Shown: positions 45,249 through 54,046, counted from the stretch's first letter. The stretch: 64,000 nt of DNA from Alistipes sp. (GCA_017408825.1 JAFQTX010000025.1:1-64000); one strand, 5' to 3'. The notes: generated by a model not told the origin, from the letters alone. Program-made: numbers and translations.

Positions 45249-46790
45249 CTACTCCTCGACGAATATCTGGAATAACAACGGACTATATGCAGGGATCTCT
45301 GTTGAGGTGGTCGTCACCGTTGTAGTCTCGCCCGACGATGTGTCACCATAGTAGCTATAACCGTAGTAGTAGGGGTTGTAGCCGTAGTATCCCTGATTGT
45401 ACATACCACCATAGCCGTAGCCATAGTAGTTGTTCATATAGTTCATATAATTCATATAGTTGAGGTAGTCGTAGTATGCAGCATCGTTGTTACCCGTTGT
45501 TGTTGAGGTGTGCGATCCCACCTGGCCCGAGATGCCATAGCCGTAGGTCGATACGGTGAGGATTGCTGCCCATTGTCCCTTGCGTAGCGTAGGTATCGAG
45601 TAGTTCCACGCCAGTATATAGCTATTCTGCGTTGGATCGCTCATAGTGAAGTCGAGGGCCTCTCCCTTGCTCTTTATCTCGCCATAGATGATCTGCTTCA
45701 CCTCGTCGATGTTTGTGTCGAAGATAAATCCGTCGAGGAAACGACCAATGTACCACACCTTAGCCGTAGTCTTGGTCTTCAGCGAGTCGGTTGTAAGCAC
45801 CTCATCGTAGGTTATACCCTCGCCAAAGCGCTCGATGAGTGCTGCGTTGATGCGAGTGTCGAGATCCGATGAGTTGTATACATCGCCAATATTATACTGG
45901 TTCTGAGTGGGGTACATCAGTGTGTCGGTGCCAAGAACGTCATACTTGAGGCTCTTGTTGGGAGCATATGCGTAGTTTACGTATAGCTGCTCGAGGGTGT
46001 CAATAGGCTGATGCCAGCGACCATCGAAGAACTCCAGTGGGCGTGTGTCTACCTCCTCTTGCTCCTCGTCGGCACGTGTTGTGTGGCGGCGTGACGACTT
46101 CTCGCTATCCTCCTCTTTAACCACTTTGTGGTCGGTGCATACACCGCCATTGCCCTCGGCGAAGCTATCTACATACTCACCCTCGTATGCTACGGGGTTA
46201 GCCACGTGGCCATAGATCTTCATTGTTACGATCATAGGCTTCGAACTATCCATCGAGAACTCTCCCTCGTAACCGCCATTGCTCGACTCTGTGGCCGATA
46301 CTACCGACGAGGGGAGATATAGACGTAGCTCAGTGCCATAGCGCACCTCCAGTTCACCATCGCCAATCTTTAGCTTGTTGAACGTGGCCAGATAGGTTCC
46401 CTCCATCATCGTTGTAGACTCTGCGCCACTAAAGCGGTATGCGGGTACATAGCGAGTGTACTTGGTATATGTGCCGAGCTGTGTGGCAATCTCGTTGTTG
46501 CGTGTCTCATAGATCACGCCGTCAAGATCACGACCCGTAAAGTCGTACCATAGCCATACATCCTTGTCGGTGATGGGTAGTGAGTCCTGCACGCCTTCAT
46601 CGAGAACCTCTACATAGTAGCCTCCCTCCTCCTGGTAGTTATCGACCAAATCGGGGCGATACTTCTCTATCCACGCCTTTAGCGAGCGCTGCTCGATCTC
46701 CTTATACTCCATTGTTGGCTCCTTGATACATCCTACGGTAAGGAGTGTTAGTAGTATAAGTAGTGATGTAAGCCTAATGCTTCGTTTCAT
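45249..46790 (-). CDS. Lipoprotein with FKBP-like halves and a Tyr/Gly/Asn-rich tail
   Basis: 513 aa, lipobox TVGC with Cys21. Two segments look FKBP-like: WLWYDFTGRDLDGVIYETRN (about 80-100) and AKVWYIGRFLDGFIFDTN (about 340), both with the [VW]xYxGR-LDG-[VI]F/Y-[ED] rhythm of peptidyl-prolyl isomerases; key active-site residues are hard to judge. Residues about 438-482 (DNA 45345-45480) are an extreme low-complexity run of Tyr, Gly, Asn and Met (NYMNYMNYMNN, then repeated YGYG). This tail could be adhesive or self-assembling. The next gene downstream in transcription order is none; the FKBP lipoprotein gene lies just upstream. Confidence 0.7.
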   Translation of the reverse strand: MKRSIRLTSLLILLTLLTVGCIKEPTMEYKEIEQRSLKAWIEKYRPDLVDNYQEEGGYYVEVLDEGVQDSLPITDKDVWLWYDFTGRDLDGVIYETRNNEIATQLGTYTKYTRYVPAYRFSGAESTTMMEGTYLATFNKLKIGDGELEVRYGTELRLYLPSSVVSATESSNGGYEGEFSMDSSKPMIVTMKIYGHVANPVAYEGEYVDSFAEGNGGVCTDHKVVKEEDSEKSSRRHTTRADEEQEEVDTRPLEFFDGRWHQPIDTLEQLYVNYAYAPNKSLKYDVLGTDTLMYPTQNQYNIGDVYNSSDLDTRINAALIERFGEGITYDEVLTTDSLKTKTTAKVWYIGRFLDGFIFDTNIDEVKQIIYGEIKSKGEALDFTMSDPTQNSYILAWNYSIPTLRKGQWAAILTVSTYGYGISGQVGSHTSTTTGNNDAAYYDYLNYMNYMNYMNNYYGYGYGGMYNQGYYGYNPYYYGYSYYGDTSSGETTTVTTTSTEIPAYSPLLFQIFVEE

Positions 46791-46796
46791 ATATGG

Positions 46797-47423
46797 TTAC
46801 TGCTTTTTCGTTACACTAATAATATTTATCTTCCACATCTGTGCCGACTTAGGTGGTACCTTGCCGATATACTTATTCCCGTAGGCCGCCTCGAACGTGA
46901 GATACACCTCGACGCTATCACCTTCGTGGCAACCCTCAAGCGCTGTCGCCAAGCTATCGAGAATATCACCACTTCCGAGTGTAATCTCCATAGGCTCGGT
47001 GGTCCACTCATAGGTGGTGTTCAATCCCTGTGCCGTGAGAGCATCGATAGACTCCTGCTCGTTTGTGGCAAACATATCTGCTGTCGTGGGCGTGCCGCTC
47101 TTAAAGATATATGCTGTGTAGGATATTGCGGCCTTGTCGCCCGCCTCTAATGATGGCTTGTCGCTACGCCCCTCAGCGTAGTATGTTGAGATGTAACGGA
47201 AGATGTCAAGCCCCCAATGTGTGTAGAACTGAGGCTCGTTCTCCAGCGAGTTTGCAATCTCCTCCTCGGCTATCAGGCGTGGTTGGTGCGAGTTTTCGAG
47301 ATATTTCTGTATGGTAGATTGCTGTGTGTTGAGCTGAGTATCGGTCTCGTTCTTGCACGACACAAAGAGTGCCGTGGCAGCAACCACCGCAATCATAATG
47401 GCTATGTTCCAGACTCTATTCAT
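46797..47423 (-). CDS. FKBP-type peptidyl-prolyl isomerase lipoprotein
   Basis: 208 aa from ATG 47423 (two more ATGs lie a few codons upstream). Lipobox LFVSC, Cys23. The C-terminal half is FKBP-like: ISYTAYIFKSG, then the YGNKYIGKVPPKSAQMWKIN ending, where FKBP has the conserved GSGxxIPPNAxLxFxVEL. It likely helps fold proteins in the periplasm. It ends 6 nt before the Tyr/Gly-rich lipoprotein starts, implying co-transcription. Confidence 0.82.
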   Translation of the reverse strand: MNRVWNIAIMIAVVAATALFVSCKNETDTQLNTQQSTIQKYLENSHQPRLIAEEEIANSLENEPQFYTHWGLDIFRYISTYYAEGRSDKPSLEAGDKAAISYTAYIFKSGTPTTADMFATNEQESIDALTAQGLNTTYEWTTEPMEITLGSGDILDSLATALEGCHEGDSVEVYLTFEAAYGNKYIGKVPPKSAQMWKINIISVTKKQ

Positions 47424-47490
47424 ATACATATAATCGCACAAAGTTAATAAATATTTTGGAACATCTACCTATTTTTGAATATTTAATACA

Positions 47491-48084
47491 TTAAAGACTC
47501 TTTAGTGCGGTGCGAATGGCATCCTCGACACTGATCGTGGGTGAGTCTTTGAATATGGCGTTGAGCACCTTCTCGGATGCGCTCTTCTGAAATCCGAGCA
47601 TACTGAGTGCGGCGAGTGCCTCGTCGTAGCTCTCGGAGCGTGAGGTCGCAGATTTGGGTGTGAACATAATGTCGCTTGCGCCTAACTCGAGCATCTTTCC
47701 CGAGAGCTCCACGATTATCTTCTGTGCGGTTTTGAGTCCCAGTCCCTTGACATTTTTGAGCAGTACGGCATTCTCGGTGGCGATGATGTTTTGCAGCTCA
47801 CGTGGTGAGTATGTCGATAGTATCATTCGTGCGGTGTTACCACCTACGCCTGAGACACTTATAAGCTGGCGGAAGAGCTCACGCTCGAGCTTTGTCGAGA
47901 AGCCAAAGAGGGCTTGCTGGTCCTCTCTCACGATAAAGTGAACGTAGAGCCGAGCGCTCTCCGAGTGCTCAATCTCGGAGTAAGTGTGCAGCGATATATT
48001 GATGAAATATCCTACGCCCCCCGCCTCGATAATGGCGTATGTTCGTGTGGCCTCCGCAAGTTTTCCTGTTATATACTCGTACAT
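47491..48084 (-). CDS. ruvA: Holliday junction helicase subunit RuvA
   Basis: 197 aa. Tetrameric DNA-junction binder that loads RuvB. N-terminal OB fold (MYEYITGKLAEA, GVGYFIN), two helix-hairpin-helix motifs (LISVSGVGGNTA and NVKGLGLKTAQKI) and a small C-terminal three-helix RuvB-binding domain. The conserved VELSGKM follows the second HhH. No ruvB or ruvC is adjacent in the window. Confidence 0.95.
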   Translation of the reverse strand: MYEYITGKLAEATRTYAIIEAGGVGYFINISLHTYSEIEHSESARLYVHFIVREDQQALFGFSTKLERELFRQLISVSGVGGNTARMILSTYSPRELQNIIATENAVLLKNVKGLGLKTAQKIIVELSGKMLELGASDIMFTPKSATSRSESYDEALAALSMLGFQKSASEKVLNAIFKDSPTISVEDAIRTALKSL

Positions 48085-48125
48085 AGTAATCGGTGAGTCG
48101 CTAAAAATAATTATAAAAATTTCTA

Positions 48126-48153
48126 CAAAAGTAAATAAATTTTTTTATCTTTG
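48126..48153. promoter_or_regulatory. Divergent promoters of ruvA and the Skp-like gene
   Basis: Minus strand TACTTTTG (48126-48133) serves ruvA, plus strand TATCTTTG (48146-48153) serves the Skp-like gene. They are only 12 nt apart, so the two promoters must overlap at their -33 regions. Confidence 0.5.
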
Positions 48154-48194
48154 TGAGTTGAATTTGATATTTACACTAAAATTAAAATATTATT

Positions 48195-48875
48195 ATGAAA
48201 AAAACACTTTTGTTTGTATGCGCTGCAGCTGCTATGCTTGTTTCGTGCGGTGGTGGCGAGAGCAACAACAATGATGCTACAACTGAGGCTCAGGAGACTG
48301 TTGATTTGTCGGACTCTACGGCTTGTGTTAAGAGCGCCGAGGTTGTATACGTAAACCTTGACGCTATGTTCCAGTCGAGCAAGTTGTTCGAGGCTGAGGG
48401 TAAGCCCCTTGACGAGAAGGTTAAGGCATATCAGGATAAGGCTATGAAGGCCCAGGAGGATTTGGCTAAGCGTGAGCAGGGTCTTATTTATGAGCAGCAG
48501 AAGATTCAGCAGGATGGTGCTAAGCTAAACTCTGACTACCAGAAGGGCCTTATCACAACACTTAATGCTCAGACCAAGGGTCAGGAGATTGAGCGTCGTG
48601 CTAAGAACCTTGAGGCTAATATGGCAGCACTCCAGAAGTCAGTACAGCAGGAGGGCGAGAAGCTCCAGAAGGAGGAGCAGCAGCTTGCCGAGGAGAGCGC
48701 TGTGCTTCAGAACCGTTTCGCCGATCTTATGCAGCGTGCTATCAAGAACATCAACGCTGATGGCCGTTACAAGATGATTATCAACTCGATGATGGTTGTA
48801 GACTCTGCTGATGGTCTCGACATCTCATCGTTGGTATTGGCTGAGATTGATAAGCTCTACGAGGCTGATAAATAG
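48195..48875 (+). CDS. OmpH/Skp-like periplasmic lipoprotein
   Basis: 226 aa. Lipobox LVSCG, Cys18, then a low-complexity Asn/Thr stretch. Residues about 45-200 form long charged helices with few Gly or Pro (KAYQDKAMKAQEDLAKREQG) that match the coiled-coil tentacles of OmpH/Skp chaperones, preceded by VVYVNLDAMFQSSK, the usual start of that domain. It would hold outer-membrane proteins during transport. Lipidated Skp-like proteins are common in Bacteroidota. Confidence 0.85.
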   Translation: MKKTLLFVCAAAAMLVSCGGGESNNNDATTEAQETVDLSDSTACVKSAEVVYVNLDAMFQSSKLFEAEGKPLDEKVKAYQDKAMKAQEDLAKREQGLIYEQQKIQQDGAKLNSDYQKGLITTLNAQTKGQEIERRAKNLEANMAALQKSVQQEGEKLQKEEQQLAEESAVLQNRFADLMQRAIKNINADGRYKMIINSMMVVDSADGLDISSLVLAEIDKLYEADK

Positions 48876-48971
48876 ACTATCACACAACTATTTGAGGCTG
48901 CCTGACATGTTAGTTGGGCAGCATCAATTTTTAGACAAACATAACTTACGTACACTCTCTAACCTAAAGCT

Positions 48972-49784
48972 ATGGGCTTTATACCATTCAACTTTGTCGA
49001 TCTTATTGACATCTTCCTCGTAGCGTCGTTGCTTTATGGCCTATATCGTGCTATGAAGGGAACGAGTGCACCATATATTATGTTGGGTATATTCTTCATA
49101 TACCTGCTGTGGATATTGGTAAAGACGTTCAATCTGGTGCTCTTCTCGACAATCCTCGGACAGATTATCTCTGTCGGTGTAATAGCCATCATCATCATCT
49201 TCCAGCCTGAGATCCGCCACTTCTTGCAGGCCATAGGCCGCCAGCGTGAGCGCTTTGAGTGGCTGTCGCGCATCTTCAACTTCCGTAACCGCAAGGTTGA
49301 GCACGACATAGAACTTAAGCCTATTGTGGATGCTTGTCGTAGTATGGGTGAGCAGAAGGTGGGTGCATTGATTATCATCAAGCAGTCTAACGATCTCGGT
49401 ATTGTGGAGGAGAGTGGTATCGCTATCGATGCTAAGGTGTCGCAGTCGCTCATCGAGAATATCTTCTTTAAGAATGCTCCGTTGCACGATGGTGGTATGA
49501 TTATTAGTGGTGATAGGGTGGTTGCTGCCAAGTGTGTGCTTCCTGTGACCCGCCAAGATGTGCCTAAGTCATATGGTATGCGTCACCGTGCTGCTCTGGG
49601 TATGAGCGAGGTGTCGGATGCTATTATCATCGTGGTATCGGAGGAGACTGGCCGTATATCGTTGGCCCACGACTCGGAGATTAATCGTAATGTCGATCCT
49701 GACCGACTCTCGCAGTCGATACGTAAACTTATGCGTCAGAACGATATACGCCGTAAGGAGGCGGCTGATAACGATGGTAAGTAA
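48972..49784 (+). CDS. cdaA: Diadenylate cyclase CdaA
   Basis: 270 aa; makes cyclic di-AMP from two ATP. Three N-terminal helices (about 10-25, 35-52, 60-78) anchor a cytosolic DAC domain. The active-site signatures are HDGGMII (DGG at 173-175) and GMRHRAALGMSE (RHR 204-206). The usual first motif is DGA, so Gly replaces Ala at its third position. A C-terminal basic stretch follows SEETGRIS. Cyclic di-AMP controls potassium, osmolytes and wall homeostasis. Stand-alone gene, ended by a bidirectional hairpin. Confidence 0.93.
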   Translation: MGFIPFNFVDLIDIFLVASLLYGLYRAMKGTSAPYIMLGIFFIYLLWILVKTFNLVLFSTILGQIISVGVIAIIIIFQPEIRHFLQAIGRQRERFEWLSRIFNFRNRKVEHDIELKPIVDACRSMGEQKVGALIIIKQSNDLGIVEESGIAIDAKVSQSLIENIFFKNAPLHDGGMIISGDRVVAAKCVLPVTRQDVPKSYGMRHRAALGMSEVSDAIIIVVSEETGRISLAHDSEINRNVDPDRLSQSIRKLMRQNDIRRKEAADNDGK

Positions 49785-49803
49785 TCGTCAGTTGTTAAAT
49801 ATA

Positions 49804-49833
49804 GTTATGGGGCGTAGTGATACGCCCCATAAC
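49804..49833. terminator. Bidirectional terminator between cdaA and DJ-1 gene
   Basis: GTTATGGGGCGTA pairs with TACGCCCCATAAC around TGA; followed by TTTTTAT on the plus strand. It lies between convergent genes and may serve both. Confidence 0.8.
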
Positions 49834-49836
49834 TTT

Positions 49837-50385
49837 TTATAACTCCATACCCTGACGTGTACGTGAAAGCGTCTCACTGTCCACTATACGTGCCGCCACC
49901 GCAATGGCAAACTCTATTGCGTGGCCTGCCCCCGATGAGGTGATGAGGTTGCCATCTTCAACCACGTTGCTACCTACATATTTGTAGTCGCCCATCTGGC
50001 CAATCACGCTGCTGTGACACGTTATCGCTCGATCCTTGGCTATGTCGGCTGCGGCAAGCACCGTAGGTGCACCGCATATCGCTGCGACCAATCGCCCCGA
50101 GTTGTAATACTCTCTAACCGTACGGCACACTGCCTCGGACTCACGTAGGTTGATATATCCGGGGTTGCCTCCAGGGAGGATTATGGCACAGCCGTCGCTG
50201 AGATTAGCCTCCTCTATTGTCGTGTGGCACTTCAGGCTTACAAGATTGTGTGATGATGCCACGTCGAGTTTGCCGCCTATGGCTATGCGGCGAAGGTCTA
50301 CGCCAGCACGAAACATCACGTCGATGGGTGCTAATGCCTCGACACATTCGAAGCCATCAGCAAGGAGTATATATGCACGTTTCAT
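49837..50385 (-). CDS. DJ-1/PfpI-family protein
   Basis: 182 aa. The nucleophile elbow is AAICGAPTVLA (Cys about 104), the upstream Glu is in LADGFECVEAL, and GAGHAIEFAI closes the family pattern (YajL/ThiJ-like). Members act as glyoxalases, deglycases or chaperones. The ORF ends 3 nt before the aroB stop side in the same direction, with 3 nt between aroB end and this start, so an aroB-DJ-1 pair is likely. Confidence 0.9.
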   Translation of the reverse strand: MKRAYILLADGFECVEALAPIDVMFRAGVDLRRIAIGGKLDVASSHNLVSLKCHTTIEEANLSDGCAIILPGGNPGYINLRESEAVCRTVREYYNSGRLVAAICGAPTVLAAADIAKDRAITCHSSVIGQMGDYKYVGSNVVEDGNLITSSGAGHAIEFAIAVAARIVDSETLSRTRQGMEL

Positions 50386-50388
50386 ATC

Positions 50389-51408
50389 TTAACAATTAAA
50401 GTACTCTTCAACCCTCTCAAGAGGGACCTCCATTATGCGGCACGAACCAATGCGCTCAGGGATAACCAGACGTATTAGACTGTCACTCTTCTTCTTATCG
50501 TAGCGCACCTCACGTAGAATATCTGTCATTGCCACGGGCTTTTCGAGCTTAAATCCCACCTTGGTGAGCAGTGCGTCGATGCGTGCCGTATCCTCACGAG
50601 TCATCCACTCTTGTCGCTGTGCGAGGTGCGAGATCTCGGATATGCCTATGGCCACGGCCTCGCCGTGGTTGAGTTTGCGGCTACACTTCTCTATTGCGTG
50701 GCCTATGGTGTGTCCGAGGTTGAGTACACGGCGCACCCCCTTCTCGCACTCGTCTCTCTCCACGATGTTGCTCTTAAGTCGCACGGAGTCGAGAACGATA
50801 CGATTAAGCACCTCTGCGTTGAGTGTCAGATCGTCCGAGATGTTGTTGTCGATAAAGTCGAAGAGCTCAGCATCGTCAATTATCGCCATCTTGATAACCT
50901 CGGCAAGGCCTGCACGCAGCTCTCGCTTGGGTAGTGTGCGTAGCATCTCCACGTCCGATATTACGAAGCGTGGCTGGTTGAACGTACCCACCATATTCTT
51001 GTAGTGGGCCACGTTCACGCCATTCTTACCCCCTATCGAGGCATCTACTTGGCCGAGTAGTGTTGTGGCAACGAAGCCAAAGTCTATGCCACGCATAAAC
51101 GTAGAGGCCACGTATCCTGTGATGTCGGTGACGATACCTCCGCCAATGCCAAGAAGTGTGGTTGAACGGTCTGCCCCCATCTCGATAAGGCGTGAGTAGA
51201 TGTTCTGCACGGTGACGAGGTTTTTATTTCCCTCACCGTGGCCTATGATTATATGGTCGTAGCATGCCACAAGGTCGTGGTATAGGCGGTCGATGTTGGC
51301 ATCGGTGATTACCACCACACGCTCGCCACGTAGATACTTCTCAAGGCCCTTGTTTACGTTGCCGACATATATTTCGGATTGTCCCTTTATCGAAATTGTT
51401 GTACTCAT
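50389..51408 (-). CDS. aroB: 3-Dehydroquinate synthase
   Basis: Second step of the shikimate pathway, turning DAHP into 3-dehydroquinate with NAD and Zn. 339 aa. NAD region LLGIGGGIVTDITGYVAS, FVATTLLGQVDASIGGKNGVN, and zinc ligands in LNHGEAVAIGI and the NLGHTIGHAIE segment. Leader contains a hairpin and a strong promoter. The DJ-1 gene follows directly. Confidence 0.96.
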   Translation of the reverse strand: MSTTISIKGQSEIYVGNVNKGLEKYLRGERVVVITDANIDRLYHDLVACYDHIIIGHGEGNKNLVTVQNIYSRLIEMGADRSTTLLGIGGGIVTDITGYVASTFMRGIDFGFVATTLLGQVDASIGGKNGVNVAHYKNMVGTFNQPRFVISDVEMLRTLPKRELRAGLAEVIKMAIIDDAELFDFIDNNISDDLTLNAEVLNRIVLDSVRLKSNIVERDECEKGVRRVLNLGHTIGHAIEKCSRKLNHGEAVAIGISEISHLAQRQEWMTREDTARIDALLTKVGFKLEKPVAMTDILREVRYDKKKSDSLIRLVIPERIGSCRIMEVPLERVEEYFNC

Positions 51409-51451
51409 ACTCTATGTTTTATGGGCGTTTATTCCATTCTGACGACAAAAA

Positions 51452-51509
51452 TTGCTCCACCCGCAACGCAGGTAGAGCAAAGTTACAAATTTTTCATGAA
51501 ACACGCAAA
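51452..51509 (-). promoter_or_regulatory. aroB promoter with overlapping leader hairpin
   Basis: Minus strand: TTTG (51506-51509), 20 nt spacer, TAACTTTG (51478-51485), an excellent promoter. TTGCTCTACC..GGGTGGAGCAA (51452-51480) forms a stem followed by TTTTT, beginning inside the -7 box. Thus the same bases act as aroB promoter and as terminator for the upstream lipoprotein gene, or the hairpin sits at the very 5' end of the aroB mRNA. Confidence 0.65.
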
Positions 51510-51518
51510 CACAGCTCT

Positions 51519-52325
51519 CTAATCGAATAACACTCGCTCATATCCGTTGATAGATTGGTCCACATCGCCCTTGTAGTTTAGGTATGTGTATGATACTTTG
51601 CCGCTTTTGAGCGTTACATCCACAATGTCGGTAGTGTCGTAGAGTGTGTCGTGGCACTCAAGGTGCATAGCTCCCGCTGTGAATAGGCCATTATGCTTGT
51701 TAGCATTGTAGACAGCAGGCTCGGTGATGGTAATCTCTAAGTTGAGAGGGTAGCACTTTCCGTCGGTGTATGTGGTATCCTCATTGCCTACCGATAGTAG
51801 TCCGTCGGGGGCGGTGTAGACCATCTCTCCCTCCTCCTGGCCGGGTGTTGCCACGATCTTACCCTTGAGATTTTGTGAATAGATTATAGGGGAGCAGAGC
51901 ATCGTAAACTCCATCGTATATACCCCCTCTTTGGCCTCTATGGTAAACTCATAGTTATTCTTTAGTTTCAGCTCCCAGCGTCCGCCATCTCGGAGTAGCT
52001 TACCGTCCGTTATGATACGAGTAGGGGTTGATAAGTAGCCATGATACACCTCATGGAGGTTGCCGTAAATGCTATAACTTTTGATGCGCTCGAAATGCTC
52101 CTCTTTGAAGGCGTTGCGCTCTGTGTCATCCTCGATTGTGAGCATCTCCTCATACAGGAGTATATCTTCGAGTACCATGTGTACCGAGTGAAGGTGTCCT
52201 ACGGCGGTGCGAGCTATTGAGTAGCCGATATTCTCGGGACGAGGTGTCTCGTCACGATCTCCAAGTGTGCAGGCTGTGGTGCCGAGTAGCACTATTGCCA
52301 ATGATAATATCTTTGTTGCTTTCAT
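51519..52325 (-). CDS. Lipoprotein of unknown function
   Basis: 268 aa. Lipobox GTTAC, Cys19. The mature protein starts with a helical segment (GHLHSVHMVLEDILLYEEML) and becomes beta-rich (ELKLKNNYEFTIEAKEG). I do not recognise a family. It is 21 nt after the second barrel gene and probably co-transcribed with it, suggesting a surface or periplasmic partner of the barrels. Confidence 0.65.
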   Translation of the reverse strand: MKATKILSLAIVLLGTTACTLGDRDETPRPENIGYSIARTAVGHLHSVHMVLEDILLYEEMLTIEDDTERNAFKEEHFERIKSYSIYGNLHEVYHGYLSTPTRIITDGKLLRDGGRWELKLKNNYEFTIEAKEGVYTMEFTMLCSPIIYSQNLKGKIVATPGQEEGEMVYTAPDGLLSVGNEDTTYTDGKCYPLNLEITITEPAVYNANKHNGLFTAGAMHLECHDTLYDTTDIVDVTLKSGKVSYTYLNYKGDVDQSINGYERVLFD

Positions 52326-52346
52326 AATAGTTGCCGGTATTAATGG

Positions 52347-53060
52347 TTAGAAACGAACGCCAAAGCCACCACGCAGTGAGCCGCTTATGCCCTCACCAAG
52401 CTCAACAAAGCCGTAGAACGAGCGACCTACGCTAAGGCCTACGAATGTGGCATCGAACATCGGAAGGTATCGACCCTCGGCACGCTCAAAGTGGGCGGCA
52501 AGGCCTACGCCTATGGTAGAGTACATCTGCACCGATTCACGACGCAACCACTCGAAGCGCATATTGAGGAGTGCGCCGATGTCGTAGGCGTTATGGCGAG
52601 CAAATAGCTCGTGGGTGTGTGAATCGTACTCCGAGAGCCACTTGGCCGCAAACGTACACTTGGCACCTATCGAGAACCAAGGGTTAATAGAGGTCGTATA
52701 CTCGGCATAGAGGCTGTGTAGGTAGCGCTCTGCCGACTCGTGGTAGCGGCTATTGTGTATCCCCTCACGTAGTGTTTGATGCATAGGGCCGAGATCACAG
52801 CAGACAACACCAGGGAACCCACCATGGGTAAACATCCACGAGGTGATACTTGGTGCGCCATAGCCGATGCGAATGTTATGCTTCCAGCGTATATGCTGAA
52901 TATTCTTGCTTGGCATAGCCTCCTTGTCAATGTTGCTCTCAGAGGTCATATAACCTGTTATGCGGTCGTAGACAAGCTCGTCGCTTATGCTCTGGGCCGT
53001 GAGGGTAGCGCTTGAGAGCAGCGCCACGCACAATAATATATATATGTATACTCTCTTCAT
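52347..53060 (-). CDS. Outer-membrane beta-barrel protein (paralogue B)
   Basis: 237 aa, signal peptide 1-22 (ending LTAQ). The C-terminal 150 residues show alternating strands and end GGFGVRF with a terminal Phe. The penultimate strand VGRSFYGFVELGEG aligns with IGRKWFGFVELGYG in the preceding gene, so the two are paralogues. Likely an eight-strand barrel of OmpA/OprF-like size. Four nt separate the two genes. Confidence 0.7.
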   Translation of the reverse strand: MKRVYIYILLCVALLSSATLTAQSISDELVYDRITGYMTSESNIDKEAMPSKNIQHIRWKHNIRIGYGAPSITSWMFTHGGFPGVVCCDLGPMHQTLREGIHNSRYHESAERYLHSLYAEYTTSINPWFSIGAKCTFAAKWLSEYDSHTHELFARHNAYDIGALLNMRFEWLRRESVQMYSTIGVGLAAHFERAEGRYLPMFDATFVGLSVGRSFYGFVELGEGISGSLRGGFGVRF

Positions 53061-53063
53061 AGC

Positions 53064-53774
53064 CTAACGTTGTTTGGGGTTAATCCTATGGCCGAAGCCT
53101 ACGTTGATGATGCCTCGTGAGCCGTAGCCCAGCTCTACGAAGCCAAACCACTTGCGACCTATGCTTATGCCTATGGGCTTAAAGTCGAAGGCGGGGTAGA
53201 AGTCCGTAAGGTAGCGTGTGTGCCATCCTGGGCGCATTTCGATGCCAAGGCCCAACGCTGCGCTTGAGTATAGCTGTACCATACCGTGACGCAGCCAGGC
53301 AAAGCGCACCTCGGGCATTATGGCGATAAGCTGATAGCGTGTCGAGCCGAGATAATCGTGCGTAAGCGATGAATAGTGGCGAGCAAAGCCTGTTGTCCAC
53401 GACAGTGAGCCCCCTATGCTAAACCACTCGTTGGTCCAGTAGCCATAGTCGGCAGCAAATGTTACCCAATGACTTTCGCCGCTGTAGTGTAGCTCTTCGC
53501 TACGATTGGCGATGTAGTTCGTAAAGGCAGGTGTTCCATAATAGTCGGTTGCTCCCCACGCAAGGCCGAAGCGTAGCTCGTGGGTGCGTGGTGCAAGAGG
53601 CTTTGTGGGTGAGGCCTTAAACTCGGCGTTGGGATCTGCTGGTGTGAATACCACCTTGTATGTTCCCAGCGAGTCACGGAATTTGTAGGTGTGCTGTGCC
53701 GATAGCGTGGTCGTTGTTAGCACTAACACCGCCACCGCCATAAGGCCGAACACTACACGTAGTTTGGTTCTCAT
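53064..53774 (-). CDS. Outer-membrane beta-barrel protein (paralogue A)
   Basis: 236 aa from ATG 53774 (an open frame continues to 53834 through the promoter and is rejected). Signal peptide 1-26 (ending LSAQ). The middle resembles paralogue B: WFSIGGSLSW/WFSIGAKCTF and the FVELGYG strand. It ends IGFGHRINPKQR-like, without a terminal Phe. A strong promoter precedes it, so it leads the three-gene barrel/lipoprotein operon. Unknown function. Confidence 0.7.
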   Translation of the reverse strand: MRTKLRVVFGLMAVAVLVLTTTTLSAQHTYKFRDSLGTYKVVFTPADPNAEFKASPTKPLAPRTHELRFGLAWGATDYYGTPAFTNYIANRSEELHYSGESHWVTFAADYGYWTNEWFSIGGSLSWTTGFARHYSSLTHDYLGSTRYQLIAIMPEVRFAWLRHGMVQLYSSAALGLGIEMRPGWHTRYLTDFYPAFDFKPIGISIGRKWFGFVELGYGSRGIINVGFGHRINPKQR

Positions 53775-53803
53775 AGTACAACTTTTTTGCATTTTGCTTA
53801 GTA

Positions 53804-53835
53804 CAAAGTTACTACTATCTGCTGACGTAACCAAA
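53804..53835 (-). promoter_or_regulatory. Promoter of the barrel/lipoprotein operon
   Basis: Minus strand: TTTG (53832-53835), 20 nt spacer, TAACTTTG (53804-53811), 29 nt before the ATG. Confidence 0.65.
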
Positions 53836-54020
53836 TTTTTTGTCCTTTAGTTTTTCCAGATTGTGTTTTGTATATAATTGATTATCAATGATATATGTAG
53901 CTGTAAAAATGCTAATTTTTCATACTGCTGATAATCAGCGAGTTAGGTTTAATGTCTTGATTGTTAGCGAGTTGGCGGTAAATTGTCTGCTATCGATTTC
54001 AAATTACTCATTTTTCTTTG

Positions 54021-54028
54021 TATCTTTG
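54021..54028 (+). promoter_or_regulatory. -7 element of the small Cys-rich gene
   Basis: TATCTTTG, 18 nt before the ATG at 54047; it fixes that start over the longer open frame from 53888. Confidence 0.55.
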
Positions 54029-54046
54029 CTCACAAATAAAATTGCT

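Noticed and set aside
53888..54046. Longer start for the Cys-rich small protein
   Set aside because: The extension passes through a consensus -7 box; the family begins with SRIEREK.
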